Part shown: positions 10,630 through 22,310 of the stretch, one piece after another
Layout of the letters: each line of letters starts with the position of its first letter
Position numbering within the stretch: the first letter of the stretch is position 1
Assembly (NCBI RefSeq): GCF_963259705.1
Contig: NC_081846.1
Span: 61,991,722 to 62,055,721, forward strand
Direction: 5' to 3'
Length of the DNA stretch: 64,000 nt
From: Myotis daubentonii
Lineage: Eukaryota; Chordata; Mammalia; Chiroptera; Vespertilionidae
The notes under the pieces: model-generated
Databases searched by the model: none
What the model was told of the DNA's origin: nothing
What the model saw: the letters and a program-made list of their open reading frames with translations, nothing else
Position numbers and translations under genes: made by a program

Positions 10630-11809
10630 AATGGGTGTCTCGTGGGGGACACACTCACTGTTGAGCTTCTCTCCCAGTCTGGGATGGCCACAGGGTCACT
10701 GGCTCTATTTCAGAATTGCTTAGGGATAAATTAGATGTCACCGTTGTTATGCCATTATTAATGTTTCGTTATTTTGATCCTGTAATAGTTCACCTTAGAT
10801 AGTGAAAATTCAAAGGGTTTGAATAAGCTCACTACACTTGAGTGATTTTTCCTCCTAGAAGTCGAAAGTGGTTGGGCTTCCTTTTCCAAGGCTGAGTAAA
10901 CGGGCCATAATCACAACCAGGATCACTGCCATTAGTGAGTTCTACTTCACAGGCTATAACCTGGTCCTAAAAGCTCTTCAGAGCTATGTTAACTGGAATC
11001 ATCCATGTCCTCAAGGAGTTTACCCTCTAAAATGGGAAATGATGACATGAGTACTAGGGAGAAGAAAAGACAAAGGGGCATTAATATTGCACACAGACAG
11101 AAATGATTTATATGGAATAGCAGAGGCCAAGAACAGTGCGTTGGGCGGAGGTGCCAAGACCAGAATCAGGGCTCCTAAGCAGGAGGGCCTAAGGGAAGCC
11201 ATGACATCTCAGCCCTCACAAAACTAACAATTTCCACAAACAGAAAAAATTTTACACAAACAGATCTAGATCCCGCACCCCCCCCCCCCCCCCCCCGACC
11301 AAGAAATAGAGAGAACCAAAGTCCTAAGGGAATGCATATTCCATGCCGCTCTTCCCTCAAAACACTCTGACACTTCAGAGAGGCCACCAAAATGCCCCAC
11401 CTATGGAAAGTATGAGGACAATTGAGAGGAAATGAAGGGACAGTATTAGACTCTACCTACTTACGACAATAGATAGCAAGAAAAGCAAGTTCAGATGGGA
11501 TTCTAATTTTGTCTAACAACTACCAGAGGCAGCTAGTGCCAGCTGTGATCCTATTTAGAAGGGTCCCTGTGGTTATTATTGGATGAAACATTTTGCTAAA
11601 TAAGTCCCTGTCCCTGAGCATCTTAAATCTTGCTATCACATTGAAGTCTCCTGTTTCTAAGGCACCCACGTGAAAAACACCAAGGTAAAAAAAAAATGTT
11701 TGTCTTTTTATTCGTATACTCATCCAGAACACATTATGCAAGACGCTCTATAAAAAGCACAAAATGAAACAAATTCAACTCCAAAACATTAAATCTCATC
11801 TCTGAGATA
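10630..11809. other. Mostly unassigned intronic sequence with a 19-base C run
   Basis: Around 10960-11080 the wording CATGTCCTCAAGGAGTTTAC resembles an antisense L2 fragment, but I cannot delimit it. Positions 11278-11296 are all C. The rest is unrecognised. Confidence 0.5.
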
Positions 11810-12235
11810 TAGCAGACATTGCTGAAATACAAAGTAGAAGATGATCAGAACCATATGCGATCCTCTGGAAGTTCAAAGGAAGGTAAGGCTCTTTCCAACT
11901 GAGATGATCAAAGAAACATCCCTGGAGAAAGTAGCTTTGGAATTGAGTTCTGAAGGACAGGCAGCATATAGATATCCTGGGACAGTGTGAGAGGCAGGAG
12001 ACAGAGGAGTTTTCCAGATGGGGGCACATGGGAATGAAAGTAGAAAAGCCTGGGGCATGTGCTAGGATCTTCAAGGGGGTCAGCTGCGTCCCAGTAATAA
12101 AGTTTATGAAAGTTAATGGCACAAAGAATCTAAACGGTAACTGGGAAAGGGCACTGGCAGTCGTCAAATAATAGGCTAATGCGTAGGACAGGGAGTCAAT
12201 AAGGAGTTTTGAATAGTGAAAGGGCATATGGGTAA
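11810..12235 (-). repeat. L2 LINE relic (antisense)
   Basis: GGAAGGTAAGGCTCTTTCC…CATCCCTGGAGAAAG…TTGAGTTCTGAAGGAC follows the reverse complement of the L2 3' end (the complement of CAGCTC…CTCCAGGAAGCCTTCC). The wording downstream is weaker. Confidence 0.5.
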
Positions 12236-14139
12236 TACTGCATCACTCACCTTTCTTCATTCCCAACTTTACAAGTTGGCCATTTCTGCACTAGACTAGA
12301 CTTGAAAAATCAGCATGTCAGATTCATTCCTCAGCCATAGTTTCTTGGAGCGCCTAGAGAAGCATTCTTCAGCTCTGAATATGAAATCATTTTCCTAGTC
12401 CGAGCAGAGAGGACAACTTTCCAAGTGTTCCATTACAGCTCGCAGACTGAAAATAACTTTTGATGAGAGTTTTCCAAATAATTGCCTTTATTTAGACTCG
12501 CAAAAGTTTCATCTAGTTCAACAGGTCTTTCCTAATCATAACATCTGATAATTCACTCTCTATGATATGAATTGGACTTCTTTAATCCTATTGATAGTTC
12601 ATCATTCTCCCAACTTAAAAAGCATTTTAATTGAATTTGTTGCATTTGTATGAAGGAGGTCATACTAATAAAATTTGTCTGTTATCTTATGTTGTCCTAA
12701 GAAAAGACAGAACTGTGACTACTTGGCATGGAGCAGTGTTCAGTAAGTACAGTTGTTACTGTTAATGAGAACCAAAGAGCTGTATAGAGTGACAGAAGGT
12801 CAGATTTATACTGGAAAAGCCTTCTGATAATCTTCAAATCTATTTTCTGTCTTCAAAAGCTAAAGCTTTACCGTCATTTAGACTGGCATTTCTTAAAACA
12901 CCCATGACCAGAGGGCTGCATCTAAAGCAATTGAGGATGCTTGCTAAATGGCAAAAATTCTCCTGACCCAAGTCATCAAGTACTCAAGAGTCTGCATTTT
13001 CCTAAATTCCCCAAGCAGGTCCTCTGTCCATTAAAGCTTCTCATTGTACTTCCTACTGTGGACACATATATCCCTCTCTTTACTCAGTCTACAAAGAGAA
13101 CATGCATATCCCTCATAAGCAAAGACTTAACAAGATTTTCAGTTACATTTAAAGATACGGACTTACATTATAAAATCACAGTTACAGTCTATGCTTTCAG
13201 GGAAATTGTGTAAAATCTCTGGGGAGTACTTGTTCCTGTAAAAATGCAAGGGGTACAAACACACATCATTGTTTCTTCACATGAAAAATGGGAATATGAA
13301 ACCCTTTCTCCCATTTTTATTACAATTCCAGAAATCTTACTTAAGGATGCCTCCCAAACAAGAATAACACACTTCGAAAGATCTTTAAAGTCCCCTGAGC
13401 TAACCAAGCATCATACAAATAAAACATGGAGGAGGAAAAGAAAAATAAGCAAGTTCTGATCCTGATCAAGGCAGAAACAAACACAAAGACAGAATAAGCC
13501 TTAGCTTTCTTGTAGAAACCTAAGATAGAAATCTTAGATAGTTCAAGATTTAGATAAGAGCTATAATATTTTTCAATCACTGTAGAATTTGAAAGAATGG
13601 CAAGCTCTTATTTTGATTGTTTTTCTGCCAATTATACTAACTAGAGTCTCTGAAACTTCATTTGCCCCAATTTTAACAACATGCAAATACATGGGTATAA
13701 TTTTCAGAACTTCCATAGATGCTTGCTTGAACTTAATGAACGCTAATATTTGTGAAGAGCATAATGTAACATGCCAGGGAACATGGGAAGAGGTAGAGAA
13801 GGAAGAGGCCTTCTACTAAAGTCAACAAGTGCCTAGTCATATAAAGAAAGCACCTTTATGAAGAGAACATAAGGATTGAAAATAGGGAGAAGTTATCAGA
13901 TCTTAACCATACCCTTACCACATGCTTTCAACATATACTTAAACATGAGAACCAAGCTCAGAATACTCAACTTCAACACTTACGGTGCTGTTTACAGTAC
14001 AGAAACCATTAAGATGGTGTTTAACGGTATAACTTGGTTTTGAAAATGCAGTGATACAGCATAAACCACACCTTTTTCCATAAGGGAATTGATGAAGTGG
14101 TGGGAGTCATTAAAAAACGGCATTTCTCTAGGAACAAAC
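12236..14139. other. Mostly unassigned intronic sequence
   Basis: A probable MER5/MER20 hAT relic lies at about 12885-12995 (GGCATTTCTTAAAACACC…GACCAGAGGGCTGCATC…). The rest shows no repeat or exon I can name. The short frames (60-90 codons) are unsupported. Confidence 0.5.
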
Positions 14140-15165
14140 CATTGGAAACTTTTATTTTAAAATTATATCGCTTAACATAGCACTAAAAATAATGAAAAAC
14201 TTAGGGATAGATTTAACAAAATATGTGCAAGACCTAACCACTAGGAAGCTTCTAAACACTCCAGGCAAGATATTAAAGCCCTAAATAAATAAAGATGCCA
14301 TGTTCACAGATCAGAGGAGTCATTATTTCTATGATGTCGGTTCTCCTGAAATTGATCTAAAGAGTCAATGCAACTTCAATCAAAATCCTCAAGGCTTTTT
14401 CTTAAAAATTGACAAGCTGATTCTAAAATTCATATAAAAATGCAAAAAAAAAATATAGAACAGCAAGAGTAATTTTACAGAAGAACAAAGAGTATTCACA
14501 CTACCTTTATTTAAGATAGTAATCAAAACAGGGGATAAATAAAGATCAGTGGAGCAGGAGAGAGTACAAAAATAGGCCCCACAATTTGTTTTTTTCAGGT
14601 ACTAAGGTAGTTCATGAAAAAAAGGATAGTCTATTCAAAAAATGCCTGAAACAGCTGGATAAAGATATGGGGGCGGGCGGAGAGAAACAGTGAATCTCTA
14701 GCCTTACTTCACACCCCTTTGCCAAAATAGACTACATACTTTAACATAAGAACCAAAATCATCAAGTTTCTAGAAGAAAGCATAGGAGATCATCCTTGTG
14801 ACTTGAGGATGGACAAAGATTTGTTAGGCCACAAAAATGCATGACCCACTTAAAAAAATAAAAGATAAACTGAATTAGACTTCATCAGAAAAACTTTGTT
14901 CTTTAAAGGCATTGTTATATGAAAGGCAAGACATGAAATAGGAAAAAATATTTGCAAAATATACATCTGATGGAGACTTGTATCCAGAATATATGTTTTT
15001 TAATTTCTATAGTTCTTTTTAATTTCTATAGTTCAATAATAATATAAACAACCAGGCAGAAGACTTGACTAAATCCTTCAACAATGCAGATACACAAATG
15101 ACAAACCAGCACATAAAAAGATGCCCAACATCATTAGGGAAATGCAAATTACTGCATCTTCACTA
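14140..15165 (+). repeat. Old L1M ORF2 fragment
   Basis: The segments GGGATAGATTTAACAAAATA, GAAATTGATCTAAAGAGTCAATGC, AAAATTGACAAGCTGATTCT and TAGAAGAAAGCATAGGAGA follow L1 ORF2 in order, with many stops and indels. An internal 18-bp direct duplication (TTTTAATTTCTATAGTTC) lies near 15000-15033. Confidence 0.8.
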
Positions 15166-16302
15166 TAATTTCATGAGAATTTGCTTAATCCACCATCTTC
15201 ATTCAATCCTCCCTACTTCCCCTAACTCAACACTCATCCCAGTTTCCTTGATGTATAACAAGTTACCTTCTAAAACATAAAAACAAAAGCAGGGTGTGCT
15301 AACAACCTGAAAACCTAAACCTTCAACCAAGTCCAGTTGGGTATTTTATGATTTCTGCTTAGATCTTCCATAATTTCAAATTTAACATAATAAATACACA
15401 AGCACACACCTCTTCTAAGCAGCCTCGTGTCTTTTGTTTTTTCTTTCATCTTTGGATTACAAGATTAAGCCAACGATAGTTTCAATCTGTCAACCCACAT
15501 GGTCAAAATGACTCCTTAAATCAAGTTCTATTCTACACGATACCTGACGAGGATGGGCTGAGAAGGGAGGTGGAAGCAGCTCCTTTGAAAATGGTCATTG
15601 CTGAGGAACATCTCCTGGCTGCAACAGAGATATGTAAGCCTGGTACCCAAACTATGACGAGTGCTTATTTTATAGGGTTTTAGATGCACTTGAGAAGTTA
15701 TATCTGAGACTATGAGCACATACATCAGCAGCTGAGCGGTTGTATCTAGTTCCTGGGAAGAGCACTAGCAGTGGCAAGAAGGATAACAACCATCTAGCTG
15801 CTAACGAGGGTACTTCAAGTACCTTGTTTGCCAGCCATGCTCTTGTCCAAACAGCTAGTATCCACCATGTTCATGGAGACCATTCAGTCTCTGCCCCTGC
15901 ATATTTCTTACAAACCCAAAGCATATTTCTAATTCACTTTCCTCCTCTCTTCCTTCACCCCCAACACCTGCACTCTAATTAGAAATCCAAACCAATTTAT
16001 AGTTCTGCCCTTTAAGTGAAATCAAAATGCTATTTTCCTACCACAGCAGAGATAAAGACCACAGGCACTTTCATTTCCTCAATGGCTTCAGAAAATAACT
16101 TCCTTCAGAACATTTCACTTGCAAGTTCATCAAGACCTACAATCAATGCTCTGTGTAAGTAGGGGAGAATATGTGGACTGAAAGCTCTCTGCTGTATACT
16201 GTCTTTGCAGAATTTTCTTTTGAGATGATGTCTTATTCTTTTTTCAATATCTTCTTTTGAAAGATTCAGCATTATGTTTTCTGAAGCACTGTAGTCATAG
16301 CA
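15166..16302. other. Unassigned intronic sequence
   Basis: No repeat, exon or RNA gene recognised. Confidence 0.55.
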
Positions 16303-16312
16303 CATCACTCTT

Positions 16313-16518
16313 CTTTTTTAAAGAATTTTTATTTTATTGATTTTTATTTTATGGATAAAATAGGGCAAGGAAGAGAGAAAGAGAAACATCGGGTACTTCC
16401 TGCACACCCCCTACCAGGGCTGAGTCTGCAACCTGTGCATGTGCCCTGACAAGGAACCAAACCAGCCACCTTTAGGTGCATAAGGACACCCAACTAACTG
16501 AGCTGGCCGGAGCGAGCG
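16313..16518 (-). repeat. Ves SINE with target duplications
   Basis: Reverse-oriented Ves: T-rich left end, GAGAAACATCGGGTACTTCC, TGTGCATGTGCCCTGACAAG, head end TGAGCTGGCCGG. Exact direct repeats CATCACTCTT lie at 16303-16312 and 16519-16528. Confidence 0.93.
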
Positions 16519-16528
16519 CATCACTCTT

Positions 16529-18724
16529 CCGAGTGTGCACTCAAGAAACAATTTCAATGATGAATGGGCTGATGAAAAGAGCCACAATGACATGGTGATC
16601 CAGGTCATACACTGACAATTAAAAAAAAAAAAACATTTCCAAACCATTGCAGTACATTTTGAAACACAGAAATTGTTAGTGCCAGCTCAACCACTTGCTG
16701 GAAAACTTCCAAAAAGCTGCTTTTCTATTTTATGAAAATTAAACAAAAACAGCCTTCCACAGCAAAGACTAAAAGTTCAATGTCCAAGGGTTAGAACAAT
16801 GTAAAGTAGTATTTGTATTACCTAGCACAAATTCTTGGCTAAAGCACCTTAATAAATCACTTAAATTATTTTCTAAAAGATAGTGTCAAAGGTCAACCTC
16901 AGTCTAGCCAATAGGCATTAAATTGCCTATATGATTCCTCATTTCCTGTAATATGTTCCCAAGTTCACAAAAGATGCTCATATAACATAAGGGGGTCGTC
17001 TACGCCAGCTGTGGAAGTCAAGTGGCTCCACTTGGGGGCGGGGCAGAGCTCTATAATTCTATTTGACTTGCCAGGCAGGAAGGCAGGCAACGGGGTGTGC
17101 ATTTGGCAGAAGATAACCTGAAAGCTTCGAAATCAGACTGAGCCCTGGGCGTCTTGCTCTGACAGAGCATTTACATCAAGCTGACAAAGAGGGTTAGTAT
17201 TAAAAGAAGTAATTCCCCCTTTCTTTAGGTTACCTCTCTCCCTTTTCCTACCCCCCCCTCTCAATCCCTGTGAGGTAGGCCAGCACCTTTTCTTCCTGCT
17301 CTAAAAACTGGATGACAAAGGGAACCTCTGGAAGAGGAAAAGTGTATGCCCGCTTCTAGGTTCAGACTCGATTTTCTGTGACTCCAGAGATACTTATAAA
17401 CATGAGGAAGCTCGACATGCAGGGTTGCCACTTCTCCGGGGATTTAGAATCAAGGAATCAAGAGACCCTGAGTTAGTCTTAATGGAAGGGAAACTTTGTT
17501 TTTGGGGAGGGGGGATTGGGGAACGGAAAACTTGCCTTCTTTTTCATGTACCAGCAACTAACTCAATACCTTTCTTGAAGATTTCAAGAAAAGGAAGATG
17601 GTCTCTTTAAAAATACCAAGTCAGAACACAACCCGGAGACAAAATTTTGTGTTTGTGCTTTAATTTGGCAAAAATACATGCCCCATAGCCCATTCCTGCC
17701 TGGCACACTGCTGGAACTCAGGACAAACTGGTGCTAGCAACCATTTAGAGTCTTTTCCCGCCTCCAAGTGAGTTCTGGGGGAACTCAGATCCATGCCATC
17801 TCACTTCCCTCTTGGCTTTCCCTTGCCTGTACAACTAATTGCGTAGTCAACAAGTAAATTAACAAATACATAAGTAAAAGCCAGTTGTAATACTGAATAG
17901 AACCTAAAACAAATGAAACTATCAAAATTGGCAGAGACTAGCTTTCACTAAACCTTTTCTTCTCTTTGTGTGCATTCAGCTAGCCTACATTTCTCACCCC
18001 CCTTGCAGGTCTAGCCAATGGGGTAAGACTGCTGGTGGTGCACACTACTTCCAAGCCTGGCCCAGAAACTCTGCAGGTGTGAGCCTGTGTGTTCGTTCTT
18101 CCTTGGTTGGAGACAACCCCAGAGCACGCTGAAGCCTCACCTGGGTCCCTGAGTAGGTCTGTAGAATTTAGCCCCTGATGGGTCCTTCACTCAGTAATTT
18201 TAGTTATTAGTGATTTACTTAATAAAGACATCGGTATCTTATTTTGAAACTTTTTATATTATAGGAAAAAGACAAATAATTACATTTAGGAATGAAACAG
18301 ATCTCAAAAACCTCGTAATGATTTGAAAATAGATAGCATTTCACCATACCACAGAATTATTGAAATACAGTAAAAATGTAAACTATTTCACATCAAACAA
18401 TATTAAATAGAGTAAAAAATATCAGCTAGCCAGAAGACTGGCTGAAAAAGGGGGCGAGGGCAGGGGAGATGGCTGTGTGGTAACCCAACAGCTGGGAAAG
18501 CCAGATGAAGTGACTGTGGCTAAATGTAGAATCAAAGCCTGGAACTTGAGGACAGGGGCTGAAGGCAGATTAAGTCTGGAGTCTGGGAGCCTGGGGAGAG
18601 GGAGTATGGCAAGGAGAAGCGGACTGCTGTGTCACTATCTGTCCATAGGATGGCTCAAATAATTAACAGGGCAGCCACCAACACTGAAGTAGGCTATAGC
18701 GTCCTCCCCCCGCCATCCCCACGA
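16529..18724. other. Unassigned intronic sequence
   Basis: No repeat named. A slightly G+C-richer patch at about 17000-17170 (GGGGGCGGGGCAGAGC) could be regulatory, but nothing in the sequence proves it. Confidence 0.5.
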
Positions 18725-19150
18725 CACCATGTCGCTACCTATTTATTACCCCTTGTGTAGATGTACCACTATTTTTAATCCACTCATCTGCTGATGGGCA
18801 CTTAGGCTGTTTCCAAATCTTAGGTATTGTAAATTTATGATGCTATGAACATAGGAGTGAATATATCCTTTCTGATTTCTGTTTTCTTGGGATATATTCC
18901 TACATGTGGGATTACTGGGTCAAATGGGAGTTCCATTTTTAGTTTTTTGAGGAAACGCCATACTGTTTTCCACAGTGGCTGCACCAGTCTGCATTCCCAT
19001 CAGCAGTGCAAGAGGGTTCCTTTTTCTCTGCATCCTCTCCAGCACTTGTCATTTGTTAATTTGTATATGATGGCCCTTCTGACAGGTGTGAGATGGTACC
19101 TATTGTTGTTTTGATTTGCATCTCTCAGATGATTAGTGACTTTGTTAGCT
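18725..19150 (-). repeat. L1 fragment (antisense)
   Basis: CTGATGGGCACTTAGGCTG, GGATTACTGGGTCAAATGGG, CCATACTGTTTTCCACAGTG and TTTTGATTTGCATCTCTCAG are the reverse complement of the C-terminal part of L1 ORF2. Confidence 0.88.
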
Positions 19151-20020
19151 CTTTAATATTTTAGAAAATTTTATTTCAGTGGCAAATTGGCTTCACTTTT
19201 GATACAAGTTAGCCAATAAGTAACTTTCTTTCCCTTTGAAAGACATAGTATTAGGAAATGTAAGTGAGGGGTTTACAAAATAATGATATTCTTAATAATT
19301 AAATACATTCAAATGGTATGGGTCAGTTGTTGACCAAGACAAGAGAGCAATTCTTGCTGCAATGGAGTATCTTGGTATAGTGGAGTATCTTAGTGCCCCT
19401 GGCCTGACTTAGCTCTGGCACAGCGGCAGCAGGCGCCTTCTCCTTTCCTGATCAGGACACATGCTGAGCCTTGAGGGTTGACATTCAATCTCCCTGAGGT
19501 GGGTATGATTCCCAGCTAACTCTTCAGTCTCCCTTTTGTTTTGGTTTGTATCTCCTTCTCCCATATAATTCCATATAAGTCAAGAAAAGGGGATACCCCA
19601 TCTCTCATTAAGGCTACAATGCAAAACAATAGCCAGCCATTAGGGGCCAAGACCAAGCCATGCCACATCCACCCCCAAAATAAATCTCACCATCGGTACC
19701 GACAAAGCTACAGAGAGGAAGCCTTCTAACCCAGCTCAGGTGTGGCACCATAATATTCCAGAACTTGATTTTACACCCATAGGTGTTAGTCATTTAAAAT
19801 GTCCTGAAATTAGGACTAACCACTTCTACTTCATCATTCAGTTATGAACCAATCCATGCCCCCAACCAATAACACCCGAGAAGCCTTTGGATGAAGCCTC
19901 AGAGATTACTTCTTATCTACTACAATTTTTGTTTCAATGGATATTTCCAGGCCCCTGTGTAACAGGAAATAACTGAAAGGGTTTGGAACTTAGGTGTTCT
20001 CATTCATCTCACTGGCCAGG
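19151..20020. other. Unassigned intronic sequence
   Basis: No repeat or gene recognised. A near-duplicate GGAGTATCTTGGTATAG/TGGAGTATCTTAGTG lies at about 19364-19395. Confidence 0.5.
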
Positions 20021-20024
20021 GTTG

Positions 20025-20130
20025 CCTTGGTGCTATTGGTCTAGTCATTTATGCTCTTGAACCTCAGTTTCATCACCAATAAATTAAGGGATTGCATGAA
20101 CAGATAGGAAAGGCAAAAGGACTTATACTT
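20025..20130 (+). repeat. MIR SINE relic
   Basis: GCTCTTGAACCTCAGTTTCATCACC…AAATTAAGGGATTGCATGA fits the sense MIR core at high divergence. Confidence 0.5.
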
Positions 20131-20208
20131 TACTTCACATGCTCTAATACAGTTTCTCTTTTTGACAAGCATATGTTAACCTTTTAAGTAGAAAAATAAA
20201 AAGAGTGG

Positions 20209-20439
20209 AGCCCTGGCCAGTGTGGCTTAGTTGGTTAAGTGTAACAAGTATGGTTAAGGCCCGGTCACTGAGAGGTTGACCATTAATTCCTGGTCAGGGC
20301 ACATGCCCAGGATGCAGGCCAGATCCCCAGTAGGGGGCGTGCTGGAGGCAGCCAATTGATGTTCTGCTGTCCCATTGATGTTTCTCTCCCTCTCCCTTCC
20401 TCTCCCTCTAAAAATCAATGTAAAAAGTCTTTTAAAAAG
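20209..20439 (+). repeat. Ves SINE with target duplications
   Basis: Head AGCCCTGGCCAGTGTGGCTTAG; CTGGTCAGGGCACATGCCC; AGTAGGGGGCGTGCTGG; pyrimidine tract and A-rich tail. Flanked by AAAATAAAAAGAGTGG and AAAATAAAAAGTGG (a 2-base difference). The segment between the boxes is longer than usual. Confidence 0.9.
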
Positions 20440-20551
20440 GAAAATAAAAAGTGGCTTGAAATGCATGGTCTCTACAACCCTACCTGCTGTAATGATCTGA
20501 AAGTCCATCCAGGATCTCTGAAGCTCCCTAAGGGCAGCTTTTAGCCTAAGC

Positions 20552-20755
20552 GAGGGGTCCTCAAACTACGGCCCGCGGGCCACATGCAGATACAAATATT
20601 GTATTTGTTCCCGTTTTGTTTTTTTACTTCAAAATAAGATATATGCAGCGTGCATAGGAATTTGTTCATAGTTTTTTTTTAAACTATAGTCCGGTCCTCC
20701 AACGGTCTGAGGGACAGTGAACTGGCCCCCTGTTTAAAAAGTTTGAGGACCCCTG
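20552..20755. mobile_element. Non-autonomous hAT MITE (204 bp)
   Basis: The terminal inverted repeats are (G)AGGGGTCCTCAAAC and GTTTGAGGACCCCTG. The 8-bp target duplications are GCCTAAGC (20544-20551) and CCCTAAGC (20756-20763). The interior has GGCCCGCGGGCCACATGCAG. It is a bat hAT family without transposase. Confidence 0.92.
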
Positions 20756-20763
20756 CCCTAAGC

Positions 20764-21099
20764 TGATGGAAAACAGCCAAGACTCCAAAGCCAAACAGTG
20801 CAGCACAGGGTCTGTGTTTAGGGAACACCAAAAACTGAGGCAGGAGTGAGAGCAAGGGGCATTCTTTGTCTGTACAGGTACAAAGAGCAAGGAGAGAGCC
20901 CTCTTATTGCCAAGCAGCTGGGGGTTTTCATTTGTAATTGTTCAAGGAACAATTTCCAGCTCCTTACTCTCATACTACACCTCAGGCTACTATAAAACAT
21001 GCCTCAGTATCCCCACAAAGTACTTGAATGTATGTCCAGATAAGGATCCAAAAGAAGGTCCACACACACAGTTATTTCTCTTATGTTCTCCTCCCCGTT
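20764..21099. other. Unassigned intronic sequence
   Basis: Nothing recognised. Confidence 0.5.
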
Positions 21100-21275
21100 T
21101 TTCCCTATCTCTGTTGCAGAGGCAAATATCATGTTTAATGAGATATAATTCCCATTATCAGTCTCTCATGCCCCCTCCCAGTCCATGGCATCCATTAATC
21201 TAGTTTCATTCTCTATGAATTTTTCATTCTGGACACTTCATATAAATGGAATCATAAAAGCAACTGTATTCTGAG
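21100..21275 (-). repeat. L1M fragment (antisense)
   Basis: CAGTCCATGGCATCCATTAATC…TTCTGGACACTTCATATAAA…GGAATCATAAAA is the widespread antisense L1M wording. Confidence 0.65.
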
Positions 21276-21318
21276 TGCCCATCAGGTTAGGTACCATAGA
21301 GAGATATAGATTATGTGC

Positions 21319-21323
<5 letters not shown>

Positions 21324-21413
<90 letters not shown>
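21324..21413. repeat. (GT)n(GA)n microsatellite, about 90 bp
   Basis: About 20 GT units are followed directly by about 24 GA units without interruption, so it is likely length-polymorphic. Confidence 0.98.
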
Positions 21414-21415
<2 letters not shown>

Positions 21416-21881
21416 AGGTCTATGTAAGATAAGCCTTCAGTCAAATAAACACGAATACATTATATTTGTCATACAAATATTACATCATGCATGCTTTAAG
21501 CTAATGGATTTTATTTTTTCCCTCAGAAACATACATAGGAGAAGTCATATTCATGTGGGTGACACACCAATAAGTTAGCTGTATCTGACAAAAAGTCCAG
21601 TTTTCTGCTGGACACAATTCTCCCAATGACTGTTTGATCAAAAAATGGTAGTTCACCGTGGTGGTCATGTGGGTAGATGAGGCTCACTCAGCGCCTGTAC
21701 TAAAACTCCCTGGCTTTCTCTACCTCTCAGGAAAGAATACCAGAATGCAGGGCAGAGGAATAGCTTGTACTTTTTCCTTTTAGTATATCATTCAAACACT
21801 TGCGTACTCAGTGAGGAAGGGAGCAGAAAGTACGGTTAAGGCCCGGAATGTGCGTATTTTCGGGAATCTGACAGTCTATGC

Positions 21882-22116
21882 CAGTGATGGTGAACCTATG
21901 ACACGCGTGTTAGAGGTGACATGCAAACTCATTTTTTTGGTTGATTTTTCTTTGTTAAATGGCATTTAAATATATAAAATAAATATCAAAAATATAAGTT
22001 TTTGTTTTACTATGGTTGCAAATATCAAAAAATTTCTATATGTGACACGGCACCAGAGTTAAGTTAGGGTTTTTCAAAATGCTGACACGCCGAGCTCAAA
22101 AGGTTCACCATCACTG
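21882..22116. mobile_element. Non-autonomous hAT MITE (235 bp) with perfect target duplication
   Basis: Terminal repeats CAGTGATGGTGAACC and the reverse complement GGTTCACCATCACTG. Perfect 8-bp duplications GTCTATGC at 21874-21881 and 22117-22124. The interior is A+T-rich with GACACG motifs near both ends. It lies next to a MIR copy. Confidence 0.95.
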
Positions 22117-22124
22117 GTCTATGC

Positions 22125-22310
22125 CGCATTACCTCCTAATAGCTATGCAACCTTCAGCAATGATTTAATCGCTCAGTCTCAGTTTTCCTCATATGTCAAA
22201 TGGAGTCACTAATAAGTCTTATTGGTATCCTTTGAAGATTAAACACAGAGCTTTTGGTCGGAAAATCTGCTCACTAAATGCTGGCTATTGGCAACGACAA
22301 TAATAATTAT
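22125..22310 (+). repeat. MIR SINE
   Basis: AGCTATGCAACCTTCAGCAA, CTCAGTTTTCCTCATATGTC and GAAGATTAAACAC fit sense MIR. The hAT element at 21882 adjoins its left side. Confidence 0.65.
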
